DNA from: Candidatus Zymogenaceae bacterium
GTDB taxonomy: Bacteria; Desulfobacterota; Zymogenia; Zymogenales; Zymogenaceae
Direction: 5' to 3'
NCBI GenBank assembly: GCA_016931225.1
Contig: JAFGFE010000012.1
Coordinates: forward strand, 43,526-107,525
Length of the DNA stretch: 64,000 nt
A program made the translations under genes and the position numbers. The notes beneath the pieces are model-generated. The model was not told the origin of the DNA. It ran no database searches and was given only the letters and a program-made list of their open reading frames with translations. This document shows, piece by piece, positions 37,840 through 46,234 of this stretch (position 1 is its first letter; every line of letters starts with the position of its first letter).

Positions 37840-38430
37840 ATGACGAAAACACCCACCGATAGCCTGATGGACGTCATCAGGATCAGGAGAAGCGTTCGCA
37901 CGTATGTCGATCGGCCCATCCCGGAGAATGTATATGAAAGCCTCACGACAGTGGTGCGGTCGGCCGCAGCGGCCTGGGGAATCACAAACGCCCGGATTAT
38001 CATCGTACGAAAGCCGGATGGGGTAAAGAGGCTTCGCCGGGCCGTCTTTTCGGGCCTTGCCGGGAAAATCAATCCCTGGATCCTCACCACCCGGGCACAG
38101 GCCTTCATCATTGCCTGCGGCTCTCCCGATCCGTCGGCGCCCACCGGCGACAGGGCGCTCTACATGGCCGGTGCGTCCATGCTGATGGAGGTGGCCGTAC
38201 TGACGGCGGCGGAGTACGGGCTGGGCACCTGCTGGCTCGGCGGGTTCGGCGAAGAGGGAGTCAGACAGGCGCTTTCCGTCACCGACGATCTGCGGGTGGT
38301 CGCCGTCAGCCCCCTGGGATATCCCGCGGAGCGCATTCAGGCCGAAAGCGAACAATACATGCGGGAGAACAAAGTGTCGCTCCGCAGGAAACACATCGAC
38401 GAGTTGATGACGATGGTGGAGGGGACATGA
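37840..38430 (+). CDS. Nitroreductase family protein 1
   Basis: 196 residues, FMN-dependent nitroreductase fold. The FMN-phosphate motif is intact ('IRIRRSVRTYVDRPI'), and 'GLGTCWLGGFGEE' plus 'SPLGYPAE' near the end are typical. It lacks the usual 'PS..N.QPW' stretch; instead 'AAAWGITNARIIIV' stands there. ATG 37840 has GGAGA upstream; its stop overlaps the next nitroreductase start by 4 bp, so the two are made in equal amounts and may form a heterodimer. Confidence 0.85.
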   Translation: MTKTPTDSLMDVIRIRRSVRTYVDRPIPENVYESLTTVVRSAAAAWGITNARIIIVRKPDGVKRLRRAVFSGLAGKINPWILTTRAQAFIIACGSPDPSAPTGDRALYMAGASMLMEVAVLTAAEYGLGTCWLGGFGEEGVRQALSVTDDLRVVAVSPLGYPAERIQAESEQYMRENKVSLRRKHIDELMTMVEGT

Positions 38431-38927
38431 TACTCGAAAACCTTGTGAACGTGTTGACCGAGGCGGAGTCCTTTACAAAAGAGGATGTGAGCGACGGAGA
38501 AATTATGGCCGTCCTGGAGGCGGCCCGCCTGGCGCCGTCGGCCATGAACAGTCAGATATGGCGATTTTTCGTGATTCGCGGGAGAAATATGCTCGAGAGC
38601 CTGGCAAAACTCGCCGGAAAACCGGCCTTTGGGACCTGCCCGGTCATTATCGCTGCGTGTGCATCTCCCTCTTATCTCAAACGCCGGGGGAGGGAACAGC
38701 CCTATTTTATGATCGACGTGCCCATCGCCGTTTCGCACCTGCTTTTATCCGCCGCGGAGTTGGGGCTGGGGTGTTCGTGGACATACGAGTTCGATGAACA
38801 GGACACGCTTTCCATCATCGAAGCCCCGAAGCGGTATCGGGTGGTGGCGCTGGTGGCGTTGGGACATATGCAGCAGGGAAACAGGGCCGCGGATATCGAT
38901 GAATGGTGTGCCGTCGAAATCCGGTGA
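38427..38927 (+). CDS. Nitroreductase family protein 2
   Basis: 166 residues. It keeps 'EAARLAPSAMNSQIWRFFVI' (FMN-contacting) and 'AELGLGCSWTYEF', but the N-terminal Arg-x-Ser-x-Arg motif is absent: the protein begins with 'MILENLVNVLTEAESF'. Protein 1 has the Arg motif and lacks the Pro-Ser-Asn motif, so each looks incomplete in a different part. Start set by the ATGA overlap. Confidence 0.83.
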   Translation: MILENLVNVLTEAESFTKEDVSDGEIMAVLEAARLAPSAMNSQIWRFFVIRGRNMLESLAKLAGKPAFGTCPVIIAACASPSYLKRRGREQPYFMIDVPIAVSHLLLSAAELGLGCSWTYEFDEQDTLSIIEAPKRYRVVALVALGHMQQGNRAADIDEWCAVEIR

Positions 38928-38984
38928 CGTTTTCCATCCAGGGGGCCGGCGCCTTGTTTTTTCACGGGAATACGCCTTTTTCCT

Positions 38985-39013
38985 TTGAGATTTTTTTACT
39001 TTTTCGCTATAGT
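38985..39013 (+). promoter_or_regulatory. Promoter of the Tat lipoprotein-GMC operon
   Basis: TTGAGA (38985-38990), 17-nt spacer, TATAGT (39008-39013). Transcription should begin near 39020, about 95 nt before the GTG at 39115. Confidence 0.65.
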
Positions 39014-39114
39014 GTGTTAAAAATAGATTTGATTTCCGTTTCTGTGTATCCCGTCGCCAGTGGCGTCGGAGGGAAAAGACACAGAGACACATCGCATGCA
39101 GTCGGGAGCGAATT

Positions 39115-39642
39115 GTGAGCGGTGATCTTGTTTTCCAGTTCAATGCAACTCGCAGGACCTTTCTCAGGGGATTTGCTCTTGCCGCCTCCGCGCTGGCTGT
39201 GGGAACCGGCGCAACGGGATGTGCGGGGTATCCAGAGGTTCCCTCGGGGTTGAAATTTCTCGACGAAAAGGGATTCGCCGTCATGTCCGCTTTCGCCGAT
39301 CGAATCATCCCCAGCGGTGGGTCCTATGAAATCGGGGCCGCCGAGACCCGGGTGGTGGAGTTCTTCGATGAATTCGCCGCCACCGATTATCCCGAAGCGC
39401 AAAAGGACTTCAAGAGTGTCATCACGCTTCTCGAGCATGGACCGCTTTTCATGCAGTTCTCCGCAAAGCGGTTTACCGAGATGACCCCGGATGAGCAGGA
39501 TAAATATCTCGAAAAGTGGGAAACCAGCAATTCCGTGCTGCTCAGGGGGGCGTTTGTGGGAATCAAAAAACTGTGTATGATGGGATTTTATACGAACGAG
39601 CTGGTCTGGCCGCACATCGGGTACGATGGGCCGCTGGTGTAG
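39115..39642 (+). CDS. Gluconate 2-dehydrogenase subunit 3-like Tat lipoprotein
   Basis: 175 residues. The N-terminus has a twin-arginine signal 'TRRTFLRGFALAASAL' ending in a lipobox 'ATGC', so it should be exported folded and lipid-anchored. The rest resembles subunit 3 of gluconate/fructose-type dehydrogenases ('VMSAFADRIIPSGG'). This small subunit usually guides export of a GMC flavoprotein; the GMC gene follows after 39 bp. GTG start with GGGAG upstream. Confidence 0.85.
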   Translation: MSGDLVFQFNATRRTFLRGFALAASALAVGTGATGCAGYPEVPSGLKFLDEKGFAVMSAFADRIIPSGGSYEIGAAETRVVEFFDEFAATDYPEAQKDFKSVITLLEHGPLFMQFSAKRFTEMTPDEQDKYLEKWETSNSVLLRGAFVGIKKLCMMGFYTNELVWPHIGYDGPLV

Positions 39643-39681
39643 AGAGACCGGTCGCGGTGTGATACGGGGAAAATTAGAGAG

Positions 39682-41220
39682 ATGATCGTATATCCTGAAG
39701 ATATCATGGGAGACGTCACCGAATCCTGCGACGTGTGTATTATCGGCTCCGGTTCCTCGGGAGGGGTGATGGCGGTGGAGATGGCCGAGGCCGGCTATAC
39801 GGTTGTCATCCTGGAAGAAGGAGGATACTACACCGGGGCGGACCTGAACCAGCGGGAGGCGGACATGATGGGGGCCCTCTATCAGCAGCGGGGCGCCCGG
39901 AGCACGAAGGATCTCTCGGTTTCCATCATGCAGGGAAAGGCGGTGGGCGGCGGCACCCTGGTGAACGTCGCCGATTGCGTCCGCATTCATGATCCTGTTT
40001 TGAGGCGGTGGGAAAAACAGTTCGGCATCACCGACATGACGCCGGAGATGATGAAGTCCTATTTCGAAAAGGCGGAATCAATCATATCGGCCACGCAGAT
40101 ACCGGAAAGAGACCTCAACGGCAGCAACTCGATGGTCAAAAAGGGCGTCGATGCCCTCGGCTACTCGGGAGACACCTTCCACCACAACAGCGTCAATTGC
40201 AGGAAATGCGGCTATTGCCTTTTGGGCTGCACCTACAACGCGAAACAGGCGGTGAGCCTTACGTATATCCCCCGGGCCCTGGACGCCGGTGCGAAGCTCT
40301 ATATCTCGACACGAGCGGAAAGGATCGTCACATCCGAGGGGAGGGCGAAAAAGGTCCGGGGAGTCGTGCTGAATCAAAAGACTGGAGCCGCCAAGGCGAA
40401 CATCGAGATATCCGCCAAGGTTATTATGGTGGCGGCGAACACCATCAATACCGACCAGCTCCTCCTCAATTCCGGCATCGCCAATTCCAGCGGCCTGGTG
40501 GGAAAGAACCTGATTCTCCAGCCCCAGACGATGATAGCCGCGGAGTTCGATGAAAAACTGGACAGCCATCGGGGGATCACCCAGGCGTATTTCTGTGACG
40601 AGTTCGAGGAGGTGGACGAGGAACGGGGGCTCACCGGATTTCGCATGGAGGGGGCCTTCGGTCAGCCCGGAATCGTGGCAAACCTCATGCCCGGATTCGG
40701 CGCCCAGACCAAGGATGTGATGACCAGATATAATTACCTGGCCGCCATGATGATCCTGGTTCCCGAGGAGCCCAGCGGCGAGGTGAAACTGAATAGATAC
40801 GGAAGGCCGGTGGTGCACTACGCCATGCGGGACGATACCAAAAAGCGCATGATGCAAGGGATGAAGGAGGGGGCAAAGGTGATGTTCGCCGCGGGCGCCA
40901 AGAGGGTGATATTCGTCTACGAGGTGCCGACCATTATCGAGGCCGAATCGGAATTGTCGATCGTGGATGAAATGGGGGTTGGGGCGTGCCGGCAGTCCAT
41001 CATGGCCTTTCACATACAGGGTACCTGCCGCATGGGGCCGGACCCAAAAACCAGCGTGGTGAACAATTACATGGAGAGTCACGACGTCAAGAACCTGTTC
41101 GTCGTAGACGCCTCGGTCTGCCCGTCCACTTCCAGTTCTCACAACATGGTAGCGGTCATGGCCATGGCCCATCGAGCGGCAGACTACGTTCTCACCAATA
41201 AAAGCAGGTATTTCAATTAG
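39682..41220 (+). CDS. GMC family FAD oxidoreductase
   Basis: 512 residues. FAD-binding 'CIIGSGSSGGVMAVEMAEAG', the GMC signature region 'GKAVGGGTLVNVADCVR', and the C-terminal 'HNMVAVMAMAHRAADY' with active-site His. A Cys cluster 'NCRKCGYCLLGCTYNAKQ' is like that in alcohol-oxidizing GMC members and might bind an Fe-S cluster (inference). It has no signal peptide of its own, so export would depend on the Tat subunit upstream. The substrate is probably an alcohol or sugar acid. Confidence 0.88.
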   Translation: MIVYPEDIMGDVTESCDVCIIGSGSSGGVMAVEMAEAGYTVVILEEGGYYTGADLNQREADMMGALYQQRGARSTKDLSVSIMQGKAVGGGTLVNVADCVRIHDPVLRRWEKQFGITDMTPEMMKSYFEKAESIISATQIPERDLNGSNSMVKKGVDALGYSGDTFHHNSVNCRKCGYCLLGCTYNAKQAVSLTYIPRALDAGAKLYISTRAERIVTSEGRAKKVRGVVLNQKTGAAKANIEISAKVIMVAANTINTDQLLLNSGIANSSGLVGKNLILQPQTMIAAEFDEKLDSHRGITQAYFCDEFEEVDEERGLTGFRMEGAFGQPGIVANLMPGFGAQTKDVMTRYNYLAAMMILVPEEPSGEVKLNRYGRPVVHYAMRDDTKKRMMQGMKEGAKVMFAAGAKRVIFVYEVPTIIEAESELSIVDEMGVGACRQSIMAFHIQGTCRMGPDPKTSVVNNYMESHDVKNLFVVDASVCPSTSSSHNMVAVMAMAHRAADYVLTNKSRYFN

Positions 41221-41289
41221 GAAGCGAAAAAACTCAAGATAAGGTACAGTGATCGGTAGTTTTAAACTATACAGTAAAGGTGATCGGAT

Positions 41290-41832
41290 ATGATTTATGA
41301 AAAGCTTGTCAGCATCATCAGGAACAAACAGGACGAGATACTTAACCTCTGGCTCGATGAGTTCAAAAACACCAGGACGCTCAGAATCGAGGCGGGTATC
41401 GACGAAGACAAGTGGAAACGAATGATGCAGGATGTCCTTGATGGATTCGATGATATGATCACAAAGGACATCTCAAAGTACCGAATCTGCATCGACTTCA
41501 CCCAGCTCGGCAAGGAGTGCTTCGATGACAACTACGCCCTGCATGACATCGTCGATTCTCTGACACTGCTCAAGAAGGTCATCATGGAAGTAGTCTCCGC
41601 CGAGGGTTTTTTCGGCACCGCCTACCAGATGTATCAACTACAGGAGTTGAACAACCGGGCGGGCCTATACTTCGACCGGGCGCTCTATTACGCCGCGCTG
41701 GGATATGAGGAAACGCTCAAGGATGTACTGGAAGACAAGGGAGTCCTTGGCAAGCTGAAAAAATTCATGGGGAGCCCCGAAGGGCGAACCAAGCACATGG
41801 AATCCTGCGTTGTGGAGCTGGACGACGAATAG
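41290..41832 (+). CDS. RsbRD N-terminal domain-like protein
   Basis: 180 residues, all-helical, with the pattern of the RsbR/RsbRD N-terminal (globin-like sensor) domain: 'IRNKQDEILNLWLDEF' start and 'LGYEETLKDVLEDKG' end. No STAS domain follows, so it may be a stand-alone signal domain acting on a partner elsewhere. AAGGTGAT precedes the ATG. A bidirectional terminator lies downstream. Confidence 0.65.
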   Translation: MIYEKLVSIIRNKQDEILNLWLDEFKNTRTLRIEAGIDEDKWKRMMQDVLDGFDDMITKDISKYRICIDFTQLGKECFDDNYALHDIVDSLTLLKKVIMEVVSAEGFFGTAYQMYQLQELNNRAGLYFDRALYYAALGYEETLKDVLEDKGVLGKLKKFMGSPEGRTKHMESCVVELDDE

Positions 41833-42042
41833 GTGACAGCGTTTCACCTGACGTCTGATAATTCAACAACAAATCCGGATGTCGATGTGTTCCCCGCCAC
41901 CATCCAAAAGAAACCACGCATAATGCGGTGATGCGGCCGAATCAAGGCGCGGGTGATTCCCGCGGCGGCGTTGGGGGTATGGGGGTGACGATGGAGTGCT
42001 GTGCGTTCGGGTGAGGCTGAAAAACGAATATCCACGTGTATG

Positions 42043-42077
42043 AAAGGACGGGGATCGGTTTGATCCCCGTCCTTTTT
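42043..42077. terminator. Bidirectional terminator
   Basis: Perfect 13-14-bp stem AAAGGACGGGGATC / GATCCCCGTCCTTT with a GGTTT loop (42043-42056, 42062-42075), T run on both strands. It separates the convergent rsbRD-like gene and the membrane-protein gene. The remaining 41833-42042 gap shows nothing else. Confidence 0.9.
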
Positions 42078-42097
42078 CCTTTTCTATATGGAATTCG

Positions 42098-42658
42098 TCA
42101 TGTGACCGTATCGTACACATTCATGGCCGCACACAAGACGACCCCGATGACAATGACGATTATAACGATGATTCTCTTGTTTCGATTCATCAGAGGGAGG
42201 TGGACGACCGACTCGATAAATGAGAGGACGGGAATCGAGACCATCAGGAGGGATGTGATAATGTAACCGAACCGTTCCACAAGGGGGCTGAGGAAGAAGA
42301 CCTCGAAGTTGACGTATATCCATGCATACAGGGCGGGGAAGATTTCTCCCAGGGAAACGAGACTTCGCGCGAAGGGGCGGGCTTTTCCGATGAGGAAAAG
42401 CGCCAGCAGCCCGATAATCAGCCCGGAAAGCGGCGCCAGCACGGCCCTGGGCGCCGTCCCCTCCACGGCAAGGGAATATCCGCTGATGTTGTCTCGAATT
42501 ATCGCGGCGTCATCAGCGCAGCCTTCCGTCTGGGCAGCCCAGGGGAGGAAAAATGCGCAGATCAGCAGGATGCCGATCGTCACCTTTGCCCATCTGAGGA
42601 TTCCCGATGTTCCTTCCGCATAAGTTTTAGTGCGTCCGCTCGTTTCGTGATGAACCAT
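42098..42658 (-). CDS. Hypothetical multi-pass membrane protein
   Basis: 186 residues with about five hydrophobic segments and a short periplasmic-type loop after the first ('QTEGCADDAAII'). I recognise no family. ATG 42658 has a strong AAAGGAG 7 nt upstream and lies 79 bp inside the end of the preceding nucleotidyltransferase gene, an unusually long overlap; a GTG at the stop of that gene (42583) would be the conventional alternative but lacks a ribosome site. Confidence 0.65.
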   Translation of the reverse strand: MVHHETSGRTKTYAEGTSGILRWAKVTIGILLICAFFLPWAAQTEGCADDAAIIRDNISGYSLAVEGTAPRAVLAPLSGLIIGLLALFLIGKARPFARSLVSLGEIFPALYAWIYVNFEVFFLSPLVERFGYIITSLLMVSIPVLSFIESVVHLPLMNRNKRIIVIIVIVIGVVLCAAMNVYDTVT

Positions 42659-44124
42659 TCTGCTGCTCCTTTCGTTGTAACTTCGCCCGCCGCCTGGGCC
42701 TCCAAAAGCTCCGATTTCAATCGCCCCACCAAAACGCCTTGACCGATGTCGGCGATCTTCATGATGTCCCGCCCGGAAAGCAGCGGCGCCGGGGTGTTAT
42801 CGTCGTCACTCAGCACCCGGAGATACGCCTCCATGATGCTTCGTGCGAGCATGTCTCCGTTGTCGACCCGCCGGCCGTCCGTGTGTCCCGCCCCGGTGTC
42901 CGCCAGGCCCAGGAGCACCACACCGGGGAGATTATCGCCGACATCGCGGATCAGTCTCCCCAGGGCCCGGGGGGTGATTTTCTCCATCCGGGAGAGAGAC
43001 AGAAGCCGCATGTGATTCTTTATCAGCACCGTCCCCGTACGGACGGCCCGCCGTCCCATCAAAAGGCGAAGGCACATGGACCTGAAGGTGACCGCGCCTT
43101 TGTTTTCGTGACCGTAAAAGGTCGCCTCTCCGTCTTCCCTGACATCCCTGGTGACCGGCTTTCCCACGTCGTGAAAGAGAGCCGTGAGCTTCAAGAGGGA
43201 CGCGCCCGTCCATCCCCCGCCCAGAGGTCGGGCGAGATACGGACGAATGATCCCCTCGAATCCACCGAGCCGCTCCGGGTATGTCGTGAGGAGCAGCTCC
43301 ACCTCCTCCAGGCACGCCAGGCTGTGTCCCCACACGTCATAACTGTGAAAGCGATTCTGGGATACGCCGCGCATGGTCTCGATCTCGGGAAACATCACCG
43401 GCAGTATCCCGGCGTCATCCATCCGACGGATGACCGGATATACCAAGTCCGCGCTCAAAAGCTTCGTCCACTCATCCCGGATTCGCTCCCGTGCACCGGA
43501 GAGGAGATCACGGCATCGGGCGTGTATCTCATCCGTGGTTTTCGGATCGATGGTGAAGCCAAGCGTCGCCGCAAAGCGAAACGCCCGGAGCATGCGGACC
43601 GGATCCGTTGACAGAACGGAAAGCGAGGGAACCCGTATAACGCCCGCCGCCAGGTCGGAAAGCCCCCCGGTCGGGTCGATCAGGGGGGTGTCTGTCCCAT
43701 CACCCCGGGGCCACACCCGTGCGGATAGGGCGTTGATGGTGAAGTCCCGGTCCCGGGCGTCGGAGGCCGCATCCGGCCCCTTGGGGGCGCAGAAATCGTA
43801 GGTTTCACCGCCTTTCGCCACGCGATAGATATCCTCCTCACTGTCGAGGATCACAAAGGTGCCGCGGGTTTTTCGGGCGAAGGTTTTGGCGGCGGATTCC
43901 GGATCGCCCCAAACGACGATGTCGAAATCCGTCGACGATGCGCCCAAGAAATGATCGCGAATCGCCCCGCCCACGAGGAACGCCTCCCGACAGGTCGGCT
44001 CCAGCGCACTGTACAGGGTATCCAGATCGGTGATGATACGGGTAAGATCGATGGATTGCATGATGTGACGGGCGGGGAAAGGAGGGGAGAGCACACCCCT
44101 CCTTTCACCCGCCGGGTGATTCAT
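42580..44124 (-). CDS. CCA-adding enzyme / poly(A) polymerase family nucleotidyltransferase with HD domain
   Basis: The N-terminal class II nucleotidyltransferase domain has 'FLVGGAIRDHFLGASSTDFDIVV' (Gly-Gly, Arg-Asp, Asp-x-Asp) and 'DFTINALS'; an RNA-binding middle has 'DPVRMLRAFRFAATLGF'; a C-terminal HD hydrolase domain has 'LTALFHDVGKP'. The family adds CCA to tRNA or poly(A) to RNA; which one is not decidable here. The start at 44124 overlaps the DUF4349 stop by 4 bp; ATG 44061 is the alternative and would leave a strong hairpin (44071-44113) in the leader. Confidence 0.88.
   Translation of the reverse strand: MNHPAGERRGVLSPPFPARHIMQSIDLTRIITDLDTLYSALEPTCREAFLVGGAIRDHFLGASSTDFDIVVWGDPESAAKTFARKTRGTFVILDSEEDIYRVAKGGETYDFCAPKGPDAASDARDRDFTINALSARVWPRGDGTDTPLIDPTGGLSDLAAGVIRVPSLSVLSTDPVRMLRAFRFAATLGFTIDPKTTDEIHARCRDLLSGARERIRDEWTKLLSADLVYPVIRRMDDAGILPVMFPEIETMRGVSQNRFHSYDVWGHSLACLEEVELLLTTYPERLGGFEGIIRPYLARPLGGGWTGASLLKLTALFHDVGKPVTRDVREDGEATFYGHENKGAVTFRSMCLRLLMGRRAVRTGTVLIKNHMRLLSLSRMEKITPRALGRLIRDVGDNLPGVVLLGLADTGAGHTDGRRVDNGDMLARSIMEAYLRVLSDDDNTPAPLLSGRDIMKIADIGQGVLVGRLKSELLEAQAAGEVTTKGAAEWFITKRADALKLMRKEHRESSDGQR
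44071..44113 (-). promoter_or_regulatory. Strong hairpin holding a ribosome-site sequence
   Basis: GGCGGG-GAAAGGAGGGG, 8-nt loop, CCCCTCCTTTC-a-CCCGCC: 17 base pairs with one bulge. In the minus-strand mRNA it lies between the two possible starts of the nucleotidyltransferase gene, and its 5' arm contains AAAGGAGG. No T run follows, so it is not a simple terminator. Confidence 0.6.
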
Positions 44125-45050
44125 GATTTTTTCGCGTCCGACGCCTTTGCGGGCGAGGGATTCTTTTCCCGGCGTTTTCTGACAATTGTCCTGATAATCA
44201 GAAAGACGATTACGGCGACTATCGCCCAGGGGAGGATCGCCATGAAGATGATAATGAGGCCGCCTACGGATCGCGCCAGGACTTCCACGGAGTCGCCCAG
44301 GGCGTCCTTGATCGGCGAAAGAAAGTTCCTGCCCGCCGTGATCGGCTCCGGCTCGAAGAGGCTGACGGTAATGGTGGAAAGTCCCACCAGGTTGTCGTAA
44401 TACCTGAGTTTCCCCTCAAGGGTCTCGATCTCTTCCCGCACCCGGGCGAGTTCCTTCTCCACCGCCAGGAGATCCTGGAGGTTGGTGGTGCGGGTCGACA
44501 TGATCGCCAGAAGACTTTCCTCGGACCGACGCTTGACCTTGAGACGTCCCTCGATATCATAGTACATCTCGGTGATGTCCTCGCCGGAGATGTGCTCGTA
44601 TTCGAGTTCGCCCAGATCGGAAATTCGGTCGATGACCGAATCGAAGCGATCCGGGGTGACCCGGAGGGTGACCTCGTAACTCAGGCTTCCCGCATCGGAC
44701 TTATACGAGGAGCTGTCGGCAATGAAGCCGTCGACCTCGTTGATGATGTCCTGAACACTCGAAAAGGCTTCCTTGGAATCCTTCACCTCGATATCAAGCT
44801 CCGCCCGCTTAATGACCTTCCGCTCCATGGCGGGGATTGATGCATCGTCGCTTGTGCCGGTCATGGGAGAAGGAGGCGCCGCCGCCGGCGGCTCCATGTC
44901 TGCGGTCTCCATGACCATTTCCAAGGATTTATCCATCCCCACGAATCCCTCGGGCGAATCCTTGCTGCATGAGGAGATGAACGGCGGGATCACCACGAGA
45001 CAGAGTGTGATGAGTACAGTTAAGGATATATTTTTTGGTTTCATTGTCAT
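44121..45050 (-). CDS. DUF4349 lipoprotein
   Basis: 309 residues. Lipobox 'ISSC' after a hydrophobic start, then the DUF4349 core 'KRAELDIEVKDSKEAFSSVQ', 'GFIADSSSY' and 'LRVTPDRFDSVIDRI', a coiled coil (about residues 180-215), and a C-terminal membrane segment with a Lys/Arg-rich tail. So it is held by lipid at one end and by a membrane helix at the other. Function unknown. AAGGAG precedes the double ATG. Confidence 0.88.
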   Translation of the reverse strand: MTMKPKNISLTVLITLCLVVIPPFISSCSKDSPEGFVGMDKSLEMVMETADMEPPAAAPPSPMTGTSDDASIPAMERKVIKRAELDIEVKDSKEAFSSVQDIINEVDGFIADSSSYKSDAGSLSYEVTLRVTPDRFDSVIDRISDLGELEYEHISGEDITEMYYDIEGRLKVKRRSEESLLAIMSTRTTNLQDLLAVEKELARVREEIETLEGKLRYYDNLVGLSTITVSLFEPEPITAGRNFLSPIKDALGDSVEVLARSVGGLIIIFMAILPWAIVAVIVFLIIRTIVRKRREKNPSPAKASDAKKS

Positions 45051-45194
45051 TCGACTCCTTTTTGGTATATGTTATAATCCGTTCAGTAGGACACAAACGG
45101 ATCTCGATATGTTCCGGGGTCTATATTCTTATAATAGATATACTACAGGAAAAACGGCCGAAAATAAAAGAAATTGTGAGATGCCGAGAATCCC

Positions 45195-45223
45195 TTGACA
45201 AAAGAAGAAAAATCGGGTATTAA
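45195..45223 (+). promoter_or_regulatory. Promoter of the TPR lipoprotein gene
   Basis: TTGACA (45195-45200), 17-nt spacer, TATTAA (45218-45223). The first in-frame ATG (45234) is only 10 nt after the -10 box. Confidence 0.65.
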
Positions 45224-45233
45224 GTAAAAGAAA

Positions 45234-46070
45234 ATGCCTGTTTTTCTTTTCACAAGCTCGAGCATGGCGGAAAAAATCCGAAGTATTGGGACGGCCGCTC
45301 TCCTTTCCTGTGTGATCCTGTTCTTGTTCGGCTGCGAAACCGTAACCTACACGTCGACCGGCGCTACCATGACCACCGCGGAGCTGGGACGCACGGTGGT
45401 GGATCTGGAGCGTAAAGTGGAAGAGCTGACCAGGGAGGTGGCGGAGCTGAACCGGCGCGTGGAGCTGCTCGCCGGCGCCGCAGATTCAGGGGGCGATATC
45501 GATACGCCCCTGGTGGAGGAGGAGATCATCGCCGATGAGACCGCCGCCGGGGAGCCGGAGAGCGGGGGCGGCGATGTCGATACGGGGGACGCCGGTGTGG
45601 GGAGTGAATTGGATATCGCCGAAGATGCGGCCGACGGATCGGCGGCGGACGAAAGCGAATCACCTCCCGCCGGGGAAACACCGGACTCCACACCCGCGGG
45701 CGATCCCCAGGCCCTGTATGACGAGGCTTTGAGACACATCATGCATAAAAACCCGGAAGAGGCCCTGGTCCTGTTCTCTCGCTTCGTGAATGATTATCCC
45801 GATTGTGATTTGACCGATAACGCATATTACTGGCTCGGTGAGAGCTATTATTCCCTGGGCGATTATGAATCCGCGGCCAGGCATTTTCGGACCGTCACCG
45901 ACTCCTTTCCCGACAGGGACAAGGCGCCGGACGCCCAATTGAAGCTCGGATACTGCCTGATCGAACTGGGGGAGACCGACGCCGCGGTCGATGTGCTGAC
46001 CGATCTTATCAATCGATATCCGGAAAGTCCCGTTTCCGACCTGGCCAGGGAGAAGCTCTTGCTTTTATAG
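45234..46070 (+). CDS. TPR lipoprotein, CpoB/YbgF-like
   Basis: 278 residues. Lipoprotein signal ending 'FLFGC', a coiled-coil stretch ('VVDLERKVEELTREVAELNRRVELL'-like, about residues 55-80), a long Glu/Asp/Ser linker, and C-terminal TPR repeats ('NAYYWLGESYYSLGDYESAARHF'). This order matches CpoB/YbgF, which links cell-wall synthesis to outer-membrane constriction. No tol-pal genes are adjacent. ATG 45264 would give a more usual signal peptide but has no ribosome site; 45234 fits a leaderless mRNA. Confidence 0.82.
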   Translation: MPVFLFTSSSMAEKIRSIGTAALLSCVILFLFGCETVTYTSTGATMTTAELGRTVVDLERKVEELTREVAELNRRVELLAGAADSGGDIDTPLVEEEIIADETAAGEPESGGGDVDTGDAGVGSELDIAEDAADGSAADESESPPAGETPDSTPAGDPQALYDEALRHIMHKNPEEALVLFSRFVNDYPDCDLTDNAYYWLGESYYSLGDYESAARHFRTVTDSFPDRDKAPDAQLKLGYCLIELGETDAAVDVLTDLINRYPESPVSDLAREKLLLL

Positions 46071-46234
46071 GGACATGATGTCTCCTTCGGGATGGATGCG
46101 TCACGCAGTGCCGGTTTCGGTGTCTTGTGGGGACTGAGGTGAAGATCGGTCATGCTCTGTGTGTGGATGTGGCGAAGGAAACGCATTCCCGTCATCCATT
46201 CATCGTAAACACTTTAACCTTTATGGGTCTAAAA

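Noticed and set aside
40078..41172. 364-codon minus-strand frame opposite the GMC gene
   Set aside because: His/Gly-rich shadow translation; the plus strand carries the full GMC pattern.
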